Position numbers and translations under genes: made by a program. A model generated the notes under the pieces. It made no database searches, was not told the origin of the DNA, and saw only the letters and a program-made list of their open reading frames with translations. DNA of 64,000 bases, from contig NZ_JANHLE010000017.1 in the NCBI RefSeq assembly GCF_028682475.1, positions 1 to 64,000 of the forward strand. The letters are read 5' to 3'. This document shows positions 55,699-64,000 of this stretch, piece after piece (position 1 is the stretch's first letter; each line of letters opens with the position of its first letter). This DNA is from Pseudomonas putida. Lineage in GTDB: Bacteria; Pseudomonadota; Gammaproteobacteria; Pseudomonadales; Pseudomonadaceae.

Positions 55699-55765
55699 CT
55701 TGAGCCGGATGGATCGTTTCCAGCATGGACGTTCGGCGCGAACTTTAGGACCTGAGGGGCTCAAG
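55699..55765 (-). promoter_or_regulatory. Structured element upstream of speC attenuator
   Basis: CTTGAGCC (55699-55706) is perfectly complementary to GGCTCAAG (55758-55765) across 51 bases, with an inner hairpin GTTCG/CGAAC (55731-55735 with 55739-55743). On the minus strand this closed domain directly precedes the terminator-like hairpin, the order of a sensor domain and an expression platform. Confidence 0.45.
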
Positions 55766-56134
55766 ATCAACAAAAAATGTCGCGATTTTGCACGCGTCTG
55801 TCGCCCCGTCCCGCCCAGCCACTTTTTAACCGACCCAGGTAAACAGTAGATGTTCAATTTGATGACAAAAGCGTTAAAAATACCGAAATGCCCGGGGATC
55901 TTTCAGCTATCCGGCAAGTTGCCTTTCATCCTGTGCGATCGGCGAATTTAGCAACGAAAGTGGCAAAAAAGTCCTCGGTTGTCCGCCAGAAAACACGTAT
56001 GCGTTTCAGGAGGGCAGGGCGATGGCGTTCAATTTTTTTTTCGTGCTCTGTGGCCCTCCCGCACCTGGGCCACTGGATAATTTTTTGCCCCGATCACGCT
56101 TCGTCGCCTGCCATGATCTCCGATTGCCGCACTT
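55766..56134. other. Rest of the 660-base gap between speC and the sigma factor gene
   Basis: No gene is supported. It is AT-rich around 55850-55885 and holds poly-T runs (56030-56042). A frame at 56022-56234 has a purine-rich region before its ATG, but it overlaps the sigma-factor gene and has no family signature. Confidence 0.4.
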
Positions 56135-56153
56135 AATAAGAAACATTACTATT
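56135..56153 (+). promoter_or_regulatory. Candidate Fur box before the FecI-like gene
   Basis: AATAAGAAACATTACTATT is a 19-bp partly symmetrical AT-rich site 39 bases before GTG 56192, where Fur boxes usually lie in FecI-type operons. Confidence 0.55.
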
Positions 56154-56191
56154 CGCGTCATTCCTCATCGCTTGGCGAAGACCCCCGCATC

Positions 56192-56680
56192 GTGTCGCGA
56201 CACAAAGGCTTTCTCGACCACTACCAAGAGCTGATCGGCACCTGGACGCGCAAATTGCGCAATCGCCAGCAGGCCGAGGACCTGGCACATGATGCGTTTG
56301 TCCGGGTGCTGGAAAATGACCAGGCCGGGGTCGAGCAACCACGCGCTTATCTGCATCAGACCGCGCGCAATATTGCTGTTGATGGTTACCGCCGCGAAGA
56401 CCGCCGCCAGGCCGTCGAGCAGGATGTTTTCGATCCCGCCAGCGACGCCAGTGGCGACCCGGAGGCCTACATGCATGCCATCGAGCTGGCGGACAGTGTC
56501 GAGCGCGCCCTGGCGCAATTGCCGCTCAATTGCCGGCGGGTGTTCATCTGGCAGAAGCTCGAAGGGCTGAGCCAGGCTGAGATCGCCGAACGCATGGGCT
56601 TGACCAAGAACATGGTCGAAAAGTATATGATCCGCACGCTCCGGCATCTGCGTGAGCACCTGGATGTGTCGACGAGATGA
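56192..56680 (+). CDS. FecI-like ECF sigma factor
   Basis: The protein has 162 residues from GTG 56192. Sigma region 2 is seen as AEDLAHDAFVRVLEN with RAYLHQTARNIAVDGYRRED, and region 4 as LPLNCRRVFIWQKLEGLSQA then EIAERMGLTKNMVEKYMIRT. This is the iron-starvation sigma group: it directs transcription of the downstream receptor when the receptor signals through FecR. It overlaps fecR by 4 bases (ATGA). Confidence 0.93.
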   Translation: MSRHKGFLDHYQELIGTWTRKLRNRQQAEDLAHDAFVRVLENDQAGVEQPRAYLHQTARNIAVDGYRREDRRQAVEQDVFDPASDASGDPEAYMHAIELADSVERALAQLPLNCRRVFIWQKLEGLSQAEIAERMGLTKNMVEKYMIRTLRHLREHLDVSTR

Positions 56681-57672
56681 GTCAGGCGAATGTTTTCATG
56701 AATCAGCGCGCGTGCCTGTGTGGCACCGAAACCGTGCGCGAGCAGGCCGCCCAGTGGTTTGCCCGCAGCCGTGACGGTGCGTTGGCTGCCGATCAACAGG
56801 CGTTGTTCGACGCCTGGCTGGTGCAGCACCCGCAGCATCAGGACGAATACGATCTGCTCGCCCGGCTCTGGAGCGCAGCCGATGTGTTGCCGCGGGCGCG
56901 TCTCGAGGCCTTGTGCCAGGCCGATCCGCTGCGCCAGATGCCGCGCCGGCGTTTCATCCAGCAGGCGCTGGCTGCTGGCGTTGCAGTCGCGGCCGTGGGG
57001 CTTGGCTGGTTCGGCTGGCAACAGCACCAGCTCAACTACCAGGACCAGTTGCACACGGCGTTGGGCGAACGCCGCCAACTCGAGCTGCCGGATGGCTCGC
57101 AGCTGGAACTCAATGGCCGTACGCAACTGAACGTCGATTTCAACTCCGGGCAACGGCGCATCGAATTGGTCGCCGGTGAGGTCATGTTCAGTGTCGCCCA
57201 CGACACCTCACGGCCTTTTGTCGTACGCACCGGCAATGGCACGGTGACGGTCACCGGCACGCGTTTCGACGTGCGCCTGGACCCGACCCGCACCCGGGTT
57301 GCCGTGGAGCAAGGCTCGGTCAGGGTACATGGCGAGGGCGCCAGCCAGGCGTTACTCACTGCCGGGCTTGGCTCGCAGATCGATGCCCAGGGCCAGGTCG
57401 CCACACCTTATGCGGTGGACGCTGCGGCGCTGACCGCCTGGCGCAAGGGCAAGCTGGTGTTCAATGACGCGCCGTTGAGCGAAGTGGTCGAGGAAGTCTC
57501 GCGCTACCGTGCCCAACCCTTGCGCGTGACCGCGGGCGAGGTAGCGGCGCTACGCCTGAGCAGTACCTTCAACAGTGACGATACCGATGCCTTGTTGCGC
57601 GCCCTGCCGAGCATCCTGCCGGTGGCCATCAAGACCCATGCCGATGGCTCCAGCGAAATAATTTCAAAATAA
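56677..57672 (+). CDS. FecR-like anti-sigma/signal transducer
   Basis: The protein has 331 residues. The cytoplasmic N-terminus has the DUF4880 motif (EQAAQWFARSRDGALAADQQ, then FDAWLVQHPQHQDEYDLLAR). One helix (QQALAAGVAVAAVGLGWFGW) crosses the membrane. The FecR domain (LELPDGSQLELNGRTQLNVD, IELVAGEVMFSVAHDTSRPF, VTGTRFDVRLDPTRTRVAVE) and a C-terminal STN-like part touch the receptor. It relays receptor occupancy to the sigma factor. Confidence 0.92.
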   Translation: MSQANVFMNQRACLCGTETVREQAAQWFARSRDGALAADQQALFDAWLVQHPQHQDEYDLLARLWSAADVLPRARLEALCQADPLRQMPRRRFIQQALAAGVAVAAVGLGWFGWQQHQLNYQDQLHTALGERRQLELPDGSQLELNGRTQLNVDFNSGQRRIELVAGEVMFSVAHDTSRPFVVRTGNGTVTVTGTRFDVRLDPTRTRVAVEQGSVRVHGEGASQALLTAGLGSQIDAQGQVATPYAVDAAALTAWRKGKLVFNDAPLSEVVEEVSRYRAQPLRVTAGEVAALRLSSTFNSDDTDALLRALPSILPVAIKTHADGSSEIISK

Positions 57673-57708
57673 ATTCAGGTTTTTTTTCAGTTGTTCGTCT
57701 TCCTGGCC

Positions 57709-57732
57709 AACTGCAACTGCAACTGCAACTGC
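57709..57732 (+). repeat. Four tandem AACTGC hexamers
   Basis: AACTGC is repeated four times between fecR and fecA-like genes, 62 bases before the receptor start. Copy-number change would alter spacing by six bases. Confidence 0.85.
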
Positions 57733-57793
57733 CAAGCATTTCCATTTGCATGCAGATGGCATTTTATCCGGCCCCTCAGGATTTCCCGAAGAC

Positions 57794-60247
57794 GTGAACA
57801 ACAACAAGTTTTCCCCGCGTTCTGCCCCACGCCTGCGCTCCCGTTTACTGCCACTGGCGCTGGCCCTGGCGGTCAGTGGCGGGATCGCCAGCAGCTATGC
57901 CGAGCAAGTTGCGACCAGCATCCAGATCCCGGCCCAGTCGCTGGCCTCGGCCTTGAGCCAACTGGGCCAGCAGACTTCGCTGCAACTGTTCTTCAGCCCT
58001 GAGCTGGTGGCCGGCAAGCAAGCCCCGGCAGTGTCCGGCACCCTGGCGCCGGAGCAGGCCCTGCAGACACTGCTGCAGGGCAGCGGGCTGACTTACGAGA
58101 TGTCCCAGGGCAGCGTGGTGCTCAAGCCCGCGCAGAGCGCAGGTACCTTGAGCACCGGTAGCCTCGAACTGGCGCCGACCGACATCAAGGTCGTCGGTGA
58201 CTGGCTCGGCAACGCCGAAGAAACTGTGGTCCAGAACCATCCGGGCGCGCGTACGGTGGTGCGCCGCGAGGCGATGGTCGAGCAGGGCGCGATGAACGTG
58301 CGCGATGTGCTGCGTGGCATTCCGGGTGTTCAGGTGCAGGATTCGAACGGTACCGGCGGCAGCGATATCGCCCTCAATGTTGGCGTGCGCGGTCTGACCT
58401 CGCGCTTGTCGCCGCGCTCCACGGTGCTGATCGATGGCATTCCGGCGGCCTTCGCCCCCTATGGTCAGCCGCAGCTGTCGATGGCGCCGATTTCCTCCGG
58501 CAACCTCGACAGTATCGATGTGGTCCGTGGTGCCGGCTCGGTGCGTTATGGCCCGCAGAACGTCGGTGGGGTGATCAACTTCGTCACCCGGGCGATTCCT
58601 GAAAAGGCCACCGGCGAGCTGTCCACTACCATGGAAACCTCCCGTCACGGTGGCTGGAAGCATATCGAGTCGGCGTTCCTCGGCGGTACCGCGGACAACG
58701 GCCTGGGGGCGGCGTTGCTGTATTCCGGGGTCAACGGTAATGGCTATCGCAGCAGCAACAACAGTAACGACATCGACGACGTGTTGTTCAAGACCCACTG
58801 GGCGGTCACTGACAACGACGAGTTGTGGCTGAACTTCCATTATTACGATGCCAAGGCCGATATGCCCGGCGGCCTGACCCAGGCGCAGTTCGACGACGAT
58901 CCGTACCAGTCCGATCGCGACTACGACACCTTCAGCGGCCGCCGTAAAGACGTCTCGCTCAAGTACCTGCGCCAGATCGACGACCTTACCCAGTTCGAAG
59001 TGCAGACCTACTATACCGACAGCTTCCGTGGCAGCAGCATCGCCGCCCGCGACCAGAAGACCCTGTCTTCATACCCGCGCAGCTACCACACCTTCGCCAT
59101 CGAACCGCGGGTGTCGCGGATCTTCTTCGCCGGCCCGAGCACCCAGGAAGTCAGCGTCGGTTATCGCTACCTCAAGGAAGCGATGCACGAACAATCCACG
59201 CGCCTGGCCTTGATCGACAATGTCCCGACCCCGGCGCCGGGCTCGGACGGCCATGTGTTCCAGGACCGCACCGGTGGCACCGAAGCCAGCGCGTATTACA
59301 TCGATGACAAGATCGATGTCGGCAACTGGACCATCACCCCGGGGGTCCGCTTCGAGCATATCAACACCGACTGGCACGAGCGCCCGGTGATCGGCACGGA
59401 CGGCAAGCGCGTACAGGAGAAAAACCGCAGCGTGACCAGCAACGAGCCGTTGCCAGCGCTGAGCGTGATGTATCACCTGTCCGATGAATGGAAACTGTTC
59501 GCCAACTACGAAACCTCGTTCGGCAGCCTGCAGTACTTCCAGCTGGGCCAGGGTGGCAGCGGTGACCAGACCGCCAATGGCCTGGAGCCGGAAAAAGCCA
59601 AGACTTATGAAGTCGGTACCCGCTACAACAACGGCACCTGGGGTGGAGAGCTGACCGCGTTCTACATCGACTTCGATGACGAGCTGCAATACATCAGCAA
59701 CGACATCGGCTGGACCAACCTCGGCGCGACCAAGCACCAGGGTATCGAGGCGTCGATGCATTACGACCTCTCGGGTCTCGATCCACGCTTGCAGGGCCTG
59801 AGCGCCAATGCCGCGTTCACCTACACCCGCGCTACCTATGAAGGGGAGATTCCTGGCTTCAAGGGCCGCGACCTGCCGTTCTATTCGCGGCAAGTGGTTA
59901 ACGCCGGACTGCGTTACCAGATCAATCGCTGGACCTGGAACCTGGATGCCTTTGCCCAATCGAAACAGCGCGCACCAGGTACCGGGATGAACAAAGACGG
60001 CAGCTTCAACGGTGACTACATCACCGAGCCGAGCGCCGATGGTCAGTTCGGTGATATTCCCGGCTACGTCACCTGGGCGGCACGTGGTGGCTATGACTTT
60101 GGCCAGGAGCTGTCGAACCTGAAGCTGGCGGCGGGGGTGAAGAACATCTTCGACAAGCAGTACTACACCCGCTCCAGCGACAACAACTCGGGGATCTACC
60201 TGGGTGAGCCACGCACCTTCTATGTGCAGGCCAGTGTAGGGTTCTGA
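57794..60247 (+). CDS. FecA-like TonB-dependent transducer receptor
   Basis: The protein has 817 residues from GTG 57794; the longer TTG frame (57746) lacks a ribosome-binding site. A signal peptide (LLPLALALAVSGGIASSYAE) is followed by an STN signalling domain (SIQIPAQSLASALSQLGQQT, then LQLFFSPELVAGKQ), which contacts FecR. Then come the plug (ALNVGVRGLTSRLSPRSTVL, VRGAGSVRYGPQNVGGVINF) and a barrel ending in a terminal Phe (YVQASVGF). It resembles ferric citrate FecA; the actual ligand is unproven. It completes a sigma/anti-sigma/receptor signalling set. Confidence 0.92.
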   Translation: MNNNKFSPRSAPRLRSRLLPLALALAVSGGIASSYAEQVATSIQIPAQSLASALSQLGQQTSLQLFFSPELVAGKQAPAVSGTLAPEQALQTLLQGSGLTYEMSQGSVVLKPAQSAGTLSTGSLELAPTDIKVVGDWLGNAEETVVQNHPGARTVVRREAMVEQGAMNVRDVLRGIPGVQVQDSNGTGGSDIALNVGVRGLTSRLSPRSTVLIDGIPAAFAPYGQPQLSMAPISSGNLDSIDVVRGAGSVRYGPQNVGGVINFVTRAIPEKATGELSTTMETSRHGGWKHIESAFLGGTADNGLGAALLYSGVNGNGYRSSNNSNDIDDVLFKTHWAVTDNDELWLNFHYYDAKADMPGGLTQAQFDDDPYQSDRDYDTFSGRRKDVSLKYLRQIDDLTQFEVQTYYTDSFRGSSIAARDQKTLSSYPRSYHTFAIEPRVSRIFFAGPSTQEVSVGYRYLKEAMHEQSTRLALIDNVPTPAPGSDGHVFQDRTGGTEASAYYIDDKIDVGNWTITPGVRFEHINTDWHERPVIGTDGKRVQEKNRSVTSNEPLPALSVMYHLSDEWKLFANYETSFGSLQYFQLGQGGSGDQTANGLEPEKAKTYEVGTRYNNGTWGGELTAFYIDFDDELQYISNDIGWTNLGATKHQGIEASMHYDLSGLDPRLQGLSANAAFTYTRATYEGEIPGFKGRDLPFYSRQVVNAGLRYQINRWTWNLDAFAQSKQRAPGTGMNKDGSFNGDYITEPSADGQFGDIPGYVTWAARGGYDFGQELSNLKLAAGVKNIFDKQYYTRSSDNNSGIYLGEPRTFYVQASVGF

Positions 60248-60266
60248 TCCCGCGGTGGTGCAGGCG

Positions 60267-60336
60267 GTGGGAGCGGGCTTGCCCCGCGATTGCGGTTTTT
60301 CAGTCACATCGCATCGCGGGGCAAGCCCGCTCCCAC
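60267..60336. repeat. REP pair
   Basis: GTGGGAGCGGGCTTGCCCCG and CGGGGCAAGCCCGCTCCCAC are inverted around about 30 bases between the convergent receptor and opuCA genes. Confidence 0.9.
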
Positions 60337-60366
60337 CGGCAAGTGCAAGACAGTTGATCCTACCGA

Positions 60367-61521
60367 TCAGGCCAACGCTTCAGCCGGCGAGACGATGCAC
60401 GTCTTGCCACCCCGCGAACGCCCCGAACTCAGGTAAGCGGCAATCGACTCCTGCGTCACTTCCCCAAGAAACACCTGCTCGGCATCGAGCACTGGCAACC
60501 ACGAACGATTGAACTCGTACATCCGCGACAGCAGGATGCGCAGGTGCTCGTCGTGGGACGCGGTGGCATTGAAGGTGCGCAGGAAGTCGGCGCAACTGCC
60601 TTGCTGACGATGCAGGTCGCGGCGACGCACATACCCCATGGCCCGGTTCTGCGCATCGGTGACCACCACGTAGCGGCGGTCATGCTCGTCCATCAGCTCC
60701 AGGGCGTCGTTGACCGGCGTTTGCGGGCTGACTGACGGCGCGTTGTCGGCGGCATCTTCGGCGCGTACCAGCAGCAGGCGTTTGAGCGTGCTGTCCTGAC
60801 CGACGAAGTTGCTCACGAAGTCGTCAGCCGGGTGCGCCAGCAGCGTGTCCGGATGGTCGATCTGGATCAGTTTGCCGGCACGGAAAATGGCGATCTTGTC
60901 GCCCAGTTTGATCGCCTCGTCGATGTCGTGGCTGACCATGATCACGGTCTTGTTCAGCGCCCGCTGCATCTCGAAAAACTCGTTCTGGATCATCTCGCGG
61001 TTGATCGGGTCGACCGCGCCGAACGGTTCGTCCATCAGCAGCAGCGGTGCTTCGGCGGCCAGGGCACGGATCACCCCGATGCGCTGTTGCTGGCCACCGG
61101 ACAGCTCGCGCGGATAGCGCTGCAGGTACTGCTTGGGTTCGAGCTTGATCATGCTCATCAATTCGCGCGCCCGCTCATGGCACTTCTGCTTGTCCCAGCC
61201 GAGCAGGCGCGGGACCACGGTGATGTTCTCTTCGATGGTCATGTTGGGGAACAGACCGATCTGCTGGATCACATAGCCGATGCGCCGGCGCAGGGTCACT
61301 TCGTCGAGACCCGTGGTGTCCTCGCCATTGATCAGCACCTTGCCGTAGGTCGGCGCGATCAGGCGGTTGATCATCTTCAGCGTGGTGCTCTTGCCGCAAC
61401 CGGACGGGCCGAGGAACACGCAGATCTCGCCTTCATTGACGGTCAGACTGATGGCGTCCACGGCTTTGACGTCTTTGCCGTTGGCATGAAAGGTCTTGCT
61501 CAGGTTCTGGAGTTCGATCAT
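60367..61521 (-). CDS. opuCA: Osmoprotectant (glycine betaine/choline) ABC transporter ATPase
   Basis: The protein has 384 residues. Walker A is LGPSGCGKSTTLKMINRL (~residues 33-50), the signature YPRELSGGQQQRIGVIRALA (~138-157), and Walker B LLLMDEPFGAVDP. Two C-terminal CBS domains follow (VNDALELMDEHDRRYVVVTD; RSWLPVLDAEQVFLGEVTQE), thought to sense ionic strength. It is the final gene of the four-gene operon and overlaps the permease stop (4 bases). Confidence 0.93.
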   Translation of the reverse strand: MIELQNLSKTFHANGKDVKAVDAISLTVNEGEICVFLGPSGCGKSTTLKMINRLIAPTYGKVLINGEDTTGLDEVTLRRRIGYVIQQIGLFPNMTIEENITVVPRLLGWDKQKCHERARELMSMIKLEPKQYLQRYPRELSGGQQQRIGVIRALAAEAPLLLMDEPFGAVDPINREMIQNEFFEMQRALNKTVIMVSHDIDEAIKLGDKIAIFRAGKLIQIDHPDTLLAHPADDFVSNFVGQDSTLKRLLLVRAEDAADNAPSVSPQTPVNDALELMDEHDRRYVVVTDAQNRAMGYVRRRDLHRQQGSCADFLRTFNATASHDEHLRILLSRMYEFNRSWLPVLDAEQVFLGEVTQESIAAYLSSGRSRGGKTCIVSPAEALA

Positions 61522-62171
61522 TTGCGCAGTCCTTCTGGAGTCAGGGCACGTTGCAGGGTTTGCAGCAGCAGGTCGGCGAAGATGGCCAGCAGGCTCACCA
61601 GCAAGGCACCGACCAGCAGCATCGACATGTCGCTACGGCTGATGGAAGTCAGGATCAGGACGCCCAGGCCACCGGCGCCGATGGTCGCGGCGATGGTCAT
61701 GACGCCAATGTTCATCACCACGGCGGTACGCACGCCGGCGAGGATCACCGGCACGGCGATGGGCAGTTCGACCATGCGCAGGCGCTGGCCGAAGGTCATG
61801 CCGATACCGCGTGCGGCTTCACGAATCCCCGGCTCGACATTGGTCAGCGCCAGGTAGGTGTTGCGCAGGATTGGCAGTAATGAGTAAAGGAACACTGCAG
61901 TGATTGCTGGCAGAGGTCCGAGGCCCTGACCGAACTTGGAGTAGAACGGCAGCAGCAGGCCGAACAGGGCGATCGAGGGAATGGTCAGCAAAACGGTGGC
62001 GCAGGCCTGCAAGGGACCGGCGAGGGCAGGGAAGCGGGTCATCAGGATGCCCAGCGGTACGCCGAACACAATCGCCAGGCTGACGGCGATGCCGACCAGG
62101 GTGATGTGCTGCCAGGTCAGGTGCAGGACCTGGGCCCAGTCCAGGTGAGCGAAGGTATCGAGCATGGTCAT
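61518..62171 (-). CDS. opuCB: Osmoprotectant ABC transporter permease
   Basis: The protein has 217 residues with five to six helices. The EAA loop (PGIREAARGIGMTFGQRLRM, ~residues 113-132) and ending motifs (IGAGGLGVLILTSISRSD) are typical of OpuC-type membrane subunits. It overlaps both neighbours by 4 bases (ATGA). It forms the channel with the second permease at 63091-63804. Confidence 0.92.
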   Translation of the reverse strand: MTMLDTFAHLDWAQVLHLTWQHITLVGIAVSLAIVFGVPLGILMTRFPALAGPLQACATVLLTIPSIALFGLLLPFYSKFGQGLGPLPAITAVFLYSLLPILRNTYLALTNVEPGIREAARGIGMTFGQRLRMVELPIAVPVILAGVRTAVVMNIGVMTIAATIGAGGLGVLILTSISRSDMSMLLVGALLVSLLAIFADLLLQTLQRALTPEGLRK

Positions 62172-63076
62172 GGCTGCTCCTGTGCAGGTGGATGCTGGCG
62201 CAGGTACTCGGCGGCGACCTTGCCCGGGCTCTGGTGCTCGACGTCGACTTTGGCGTTGAGCTCGCGCAGGGTCTGGTCATCCAGTTGCTCGGCCAGCGGT
62301 TTGAGCAGGGTGGCCAGTTGCGGGTGGGCGTCGAGGATTTCCTTGCGTACCACTGGGGCGGCGGTGTAATCGGGGAAGTAGTGTTTGTCGTCTTCGAGCA
62401 GCTTCAGGTCGAAGGCGTTCAGGCGCCCGTCGGTGGTGTAGACCAGGCCGCTGAATACCTGGCCGTTGCGCAGCGCGGTGTAGACCAGGCCCGCGTCCAT
62501 CTGGCGGATGTTGCTGCGGCTCAGTTGCAGGTCGTAGGTTTCGGTGAGACCGACCAGGCCGTCGGGGCGGTTGGCGAACTCGGTGTCCAGGGCGATCACA
62601 TGGGTGCGCTCTTGCTCTTCGCGCAGTACCTGGTTCAGCTGGCTGATGGTGTTCACCTGCGGATACTGCTCGGCGATCTTGCGCGGCAGGGCCAGGGCGT
62701 AGGTGTTGCTGAACTTCGACGGCGTCAGCCAGATCAGGCCTTTGCGCGCATCCAGTTCCTTGACCTTGGCATAGGTAGCCGCAGCGCTGGGCATGCGCTC
62801 GGCGATATGGTTGTAGGACACCAGCGACACCCCGGTGTATTCCCAGACCATGTCCAGCTGGCCGGTTTCATGCGCGCTGCGCGCCAGATTGCTGCCCAGG
62901 CCACCGGTAATACGCACATCGAAGCCATTCTGGTTGAGGTAGCGGGCGGTGATTTCTGCCAGCACGGTCTGTTCGGTGAAGACCCGTGCGCCGAGGCGGA
63001 TCACAGGTTTTGTCGCGGCCTGGGCAAATCCCGAGAACAGCAGGGCCGCGCCCAGTAACAAGGCGATTCTTTTCAT
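62168..63076 (-). CDS. opuCC: Osmoprotectant ABC transporter substrate-binding protein
   Basis: The protein has 302 residues with a signal peptide (ALLLGAALLFSGFAQAATK). The mature start IRLGARVFTEQTVLAEITAR is the OpuAC/QAT-family signature, followed by GGLGSNLARSAHETGQLDMV and WEYTGVSLVSYN, which build the aromatic cage for quaternary ammonium ligands. A free-standing periplasmic binding protein for glycine betaine, choline or carnitine. Confidence 0.92.
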   Translation of the reverse strand: MKRIALLLGAALLFSGFAQAATKPVIRLGARVFTEQTVLAEITARYLNQNGFDVRITGGLGSNLARSAHETGQLDMVWEYTGVSLVSYNHIAERMPSAAATYAKVKELDARKGLIWLTPSKFSNTYALALPRKIAEQYPQVNTISQLNQVLREEQERTHVIALDTEFANRPDGLVGLTETYDLQLSRSNIRQMDAGLVYTALRNGQVFSGLVYTTDGRLNAFDLKLLEDDKHYFPDYTAAPVVRKEILDAHPQLATLLKPLAEQLDDQTLRELNAKVDVEHQSPGKVAAEYLRQHPPAQEQP

Positions 63077-63090
63077 TGGAGTTCCTTCGC

Positions 63091-63804
63091 TTAGTGGGCC
63101 AGGCCGCGTTCAAGCCAACGCCGGCTACCTTGCGCCACCAGGGCGTCAAGCAGCAGTGCGAGCAAGGCAGTGCAGGCTGCGCCGAGCAGCAGTTGCGGCT
63201 GATTGTTCAGGGCGATGCCAGGGAAAATCAGGCTGCCCAGGCTGTTGGCACCGATCAGGAACGACAGCGGTGCGGTGCCGACGTTGATTGCCAGAGCCAC
63301 CCGCACACCACCGATGATGATCGGCACGGCATTGGGCAGTTCGACTTGCCACAGCCGTTGACGGGCTGTCATGCCGATACCGGTAGCGGCTTCCTTGAGC
63401 GAGGCGGGAACGTTTTTCAGGCCCTCGTAGGTGTTGCGCACGATGGGCAGGAGGGAGGCGAGGAACAGGGCGAAGATCGCGGGACCGGCGCCGATGCCGA
63501 GAAAACTCAGGGCAATGGCCAGAACGGCCAGCGGGGGGATGGTGTTGCCAATGTTGAACAGCTGCATGAAACGTTCGGCGCGGTCGACCCGGTGTGGTCG
63601 ACTCAAGGCAATCCCAGCGGGTATGCCCACGGCTAACGCCGCCACCATCGACAGCAGCACCAGCATCAGGTGCGCTTGCAGGTAGAACCACAGATCGGCG
63701 CGGTAGTGCGCGATCGTATCGATGCCGATCCAGTGGATCAGCAGGGCCAGGATGACGAGCGCGAAGGCACATCCCATCAGCCCCTTGCCATAGCGTTTAG
63801 CCAC
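63091..63804 (-). CDS. opuCD: Osmoprotectant ABC transporter permease, first gene of operon
   Basis: The protein has 237 residues from GTG 63804, with AGGAG seven bases upstream; the longer frame is not supported. It has six helices, with the EAA loop (ASLKEAATGIGMTARQRLWQ) and ALAINVGTAPLSFLIGANSL. A paralogue of the permease at 61518-62171. Being first in the operon, its upstream region (63805-64000) must hold the promoter, but I cannot name boxes there. Confidence 0.9.
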   Translation of the reverse strand: MAKRYGKGLMGCAFALVILALLIHWIGIDTIAHYRADLWFYLQAHLMLVLLSMVAALAVGIPAGIALSRPHRVDRAERFMQLFNIGNTIPPLAVLAIALSFLGIGAGPAIFALFLASLLPIVRNTYEGLKNVPASLKEAATGIGMTARQRLWQVELPNAVPIIIGGVRVALAINVGTAPLSFLIGANSLGSLIFPGIALNNQPQLLLGAACTALLALLLDALVAQGSRRWLERGLAH

Positions 63805-64000
63805 AGGCGGACTCCTTTTGTTGTCGGCGAACACACTCCCGTGGCGGCCACCATTCCAGGTGGCAGGCAGTGCGATCGCGATAAGCAGCGTGCTGTCCGA
63901 AGCGGAGCAGAACACGCCATAAGCGAAGCCTCGTCAGGCTCGTAGTGCCGGTAAAACCACCCCTGACGAACGGTCAAAGCCGAGTGCGAATCAGGGGAGT

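Noticed and set aside
56022..56234. A 70-codon frame with a purine-rich region before its ATG, upstream of the FecI-like gene
   Set aside because: It overlaps the sigma-factor start out of frame, contains poly-Phe from a T-run, and matches no family; weak enough to leave out.

Overview
The window is a GC-rich gamma-proteobacterial chromosome segment that looks like Pseudomonas of the putida/fluorescens type. The clues are Pseudomonas-style paired REP elements (GTGGGAGCGGGCTTGCCCCGCGAT), an iscRSUA-hscBA-fdx-iscX block followed by ndk-rlmN-pilW-rodZ-ispG-hisS-yfgM-bamB-der, an OpuC-type osmoprotectant cassette, and a piuA/piuC-like iron locus. Species cannot be decided from the sequence alone.

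Region 1 (1-11120) is mixed. The left edge holds the 5' end of a type VI secretion vgrG on the minus strand. Then come small genes (a YkgJ-type Cys-cluster protein, two GNAT acetyltransferases, an orphan membrane protein, a DMT exporter with a divergent LysR regulator, an LprI-like protein). A selenium locus follows, with mnmH-selD on the minus strand divergent from a four-gene PhnCDE-type ABC transporter of the putative-selenate family.

Region 2 (11036-15035) is the accessory hot spot. It has a DUF6124-like small gene with a long structured leader, a divergent HigB/HigA-type toxin-antitoxin pair, and a decayed tandem copy of the whole cassette (truncated small gene, intact leader, toxin stub, frameshifted antitoxin). 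The two leader copies show compensatory changes between a hairpin loop and the ribosome-binding site of the gene they precede, which is the most striking signal in the window. Next to it lies a probable polymorphic toxin with a glycine-rich membrane-active C-terminus and two tandem candidate immunity genes.

Region 3 (15198-20880) has a GcvA-like LysR gene divergent from an agmatine operon: cytoplasmic agmatine deiminase, N-carbamoylputrescine amidase, polyamine-binding protein and a second, Tat-exported deiminase. A small lipoprotein gene with its own terminator follows.

Region 4 (21024-46270 and slightly beyond) is conserved core: tRNA-Leu(CAA), queA-tgt-yajC-secDF, suhB, trmJ-cysE, the Isc iron-sulfur operon, ndk, and the rlmN-to-der cluster, then an aminotransferase/omega-amidase pair.

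Region 5 (47126-63804) is iron, polyamine and osmoprotection. It holds a PepSY-flavodoxin-reductase fusion, a catecholate-type TonB receptor, piuC and a Sel1-repeat gene; speC, with a structured leader containing a terminator-like hairpin; a FecI-FecR-FecA surface-signalling set; and the four-gene opuC glycine betaine/choline transporter. Genes are tightly packed and many overlap by 4 bases (ATGA), so most clusters are operons.
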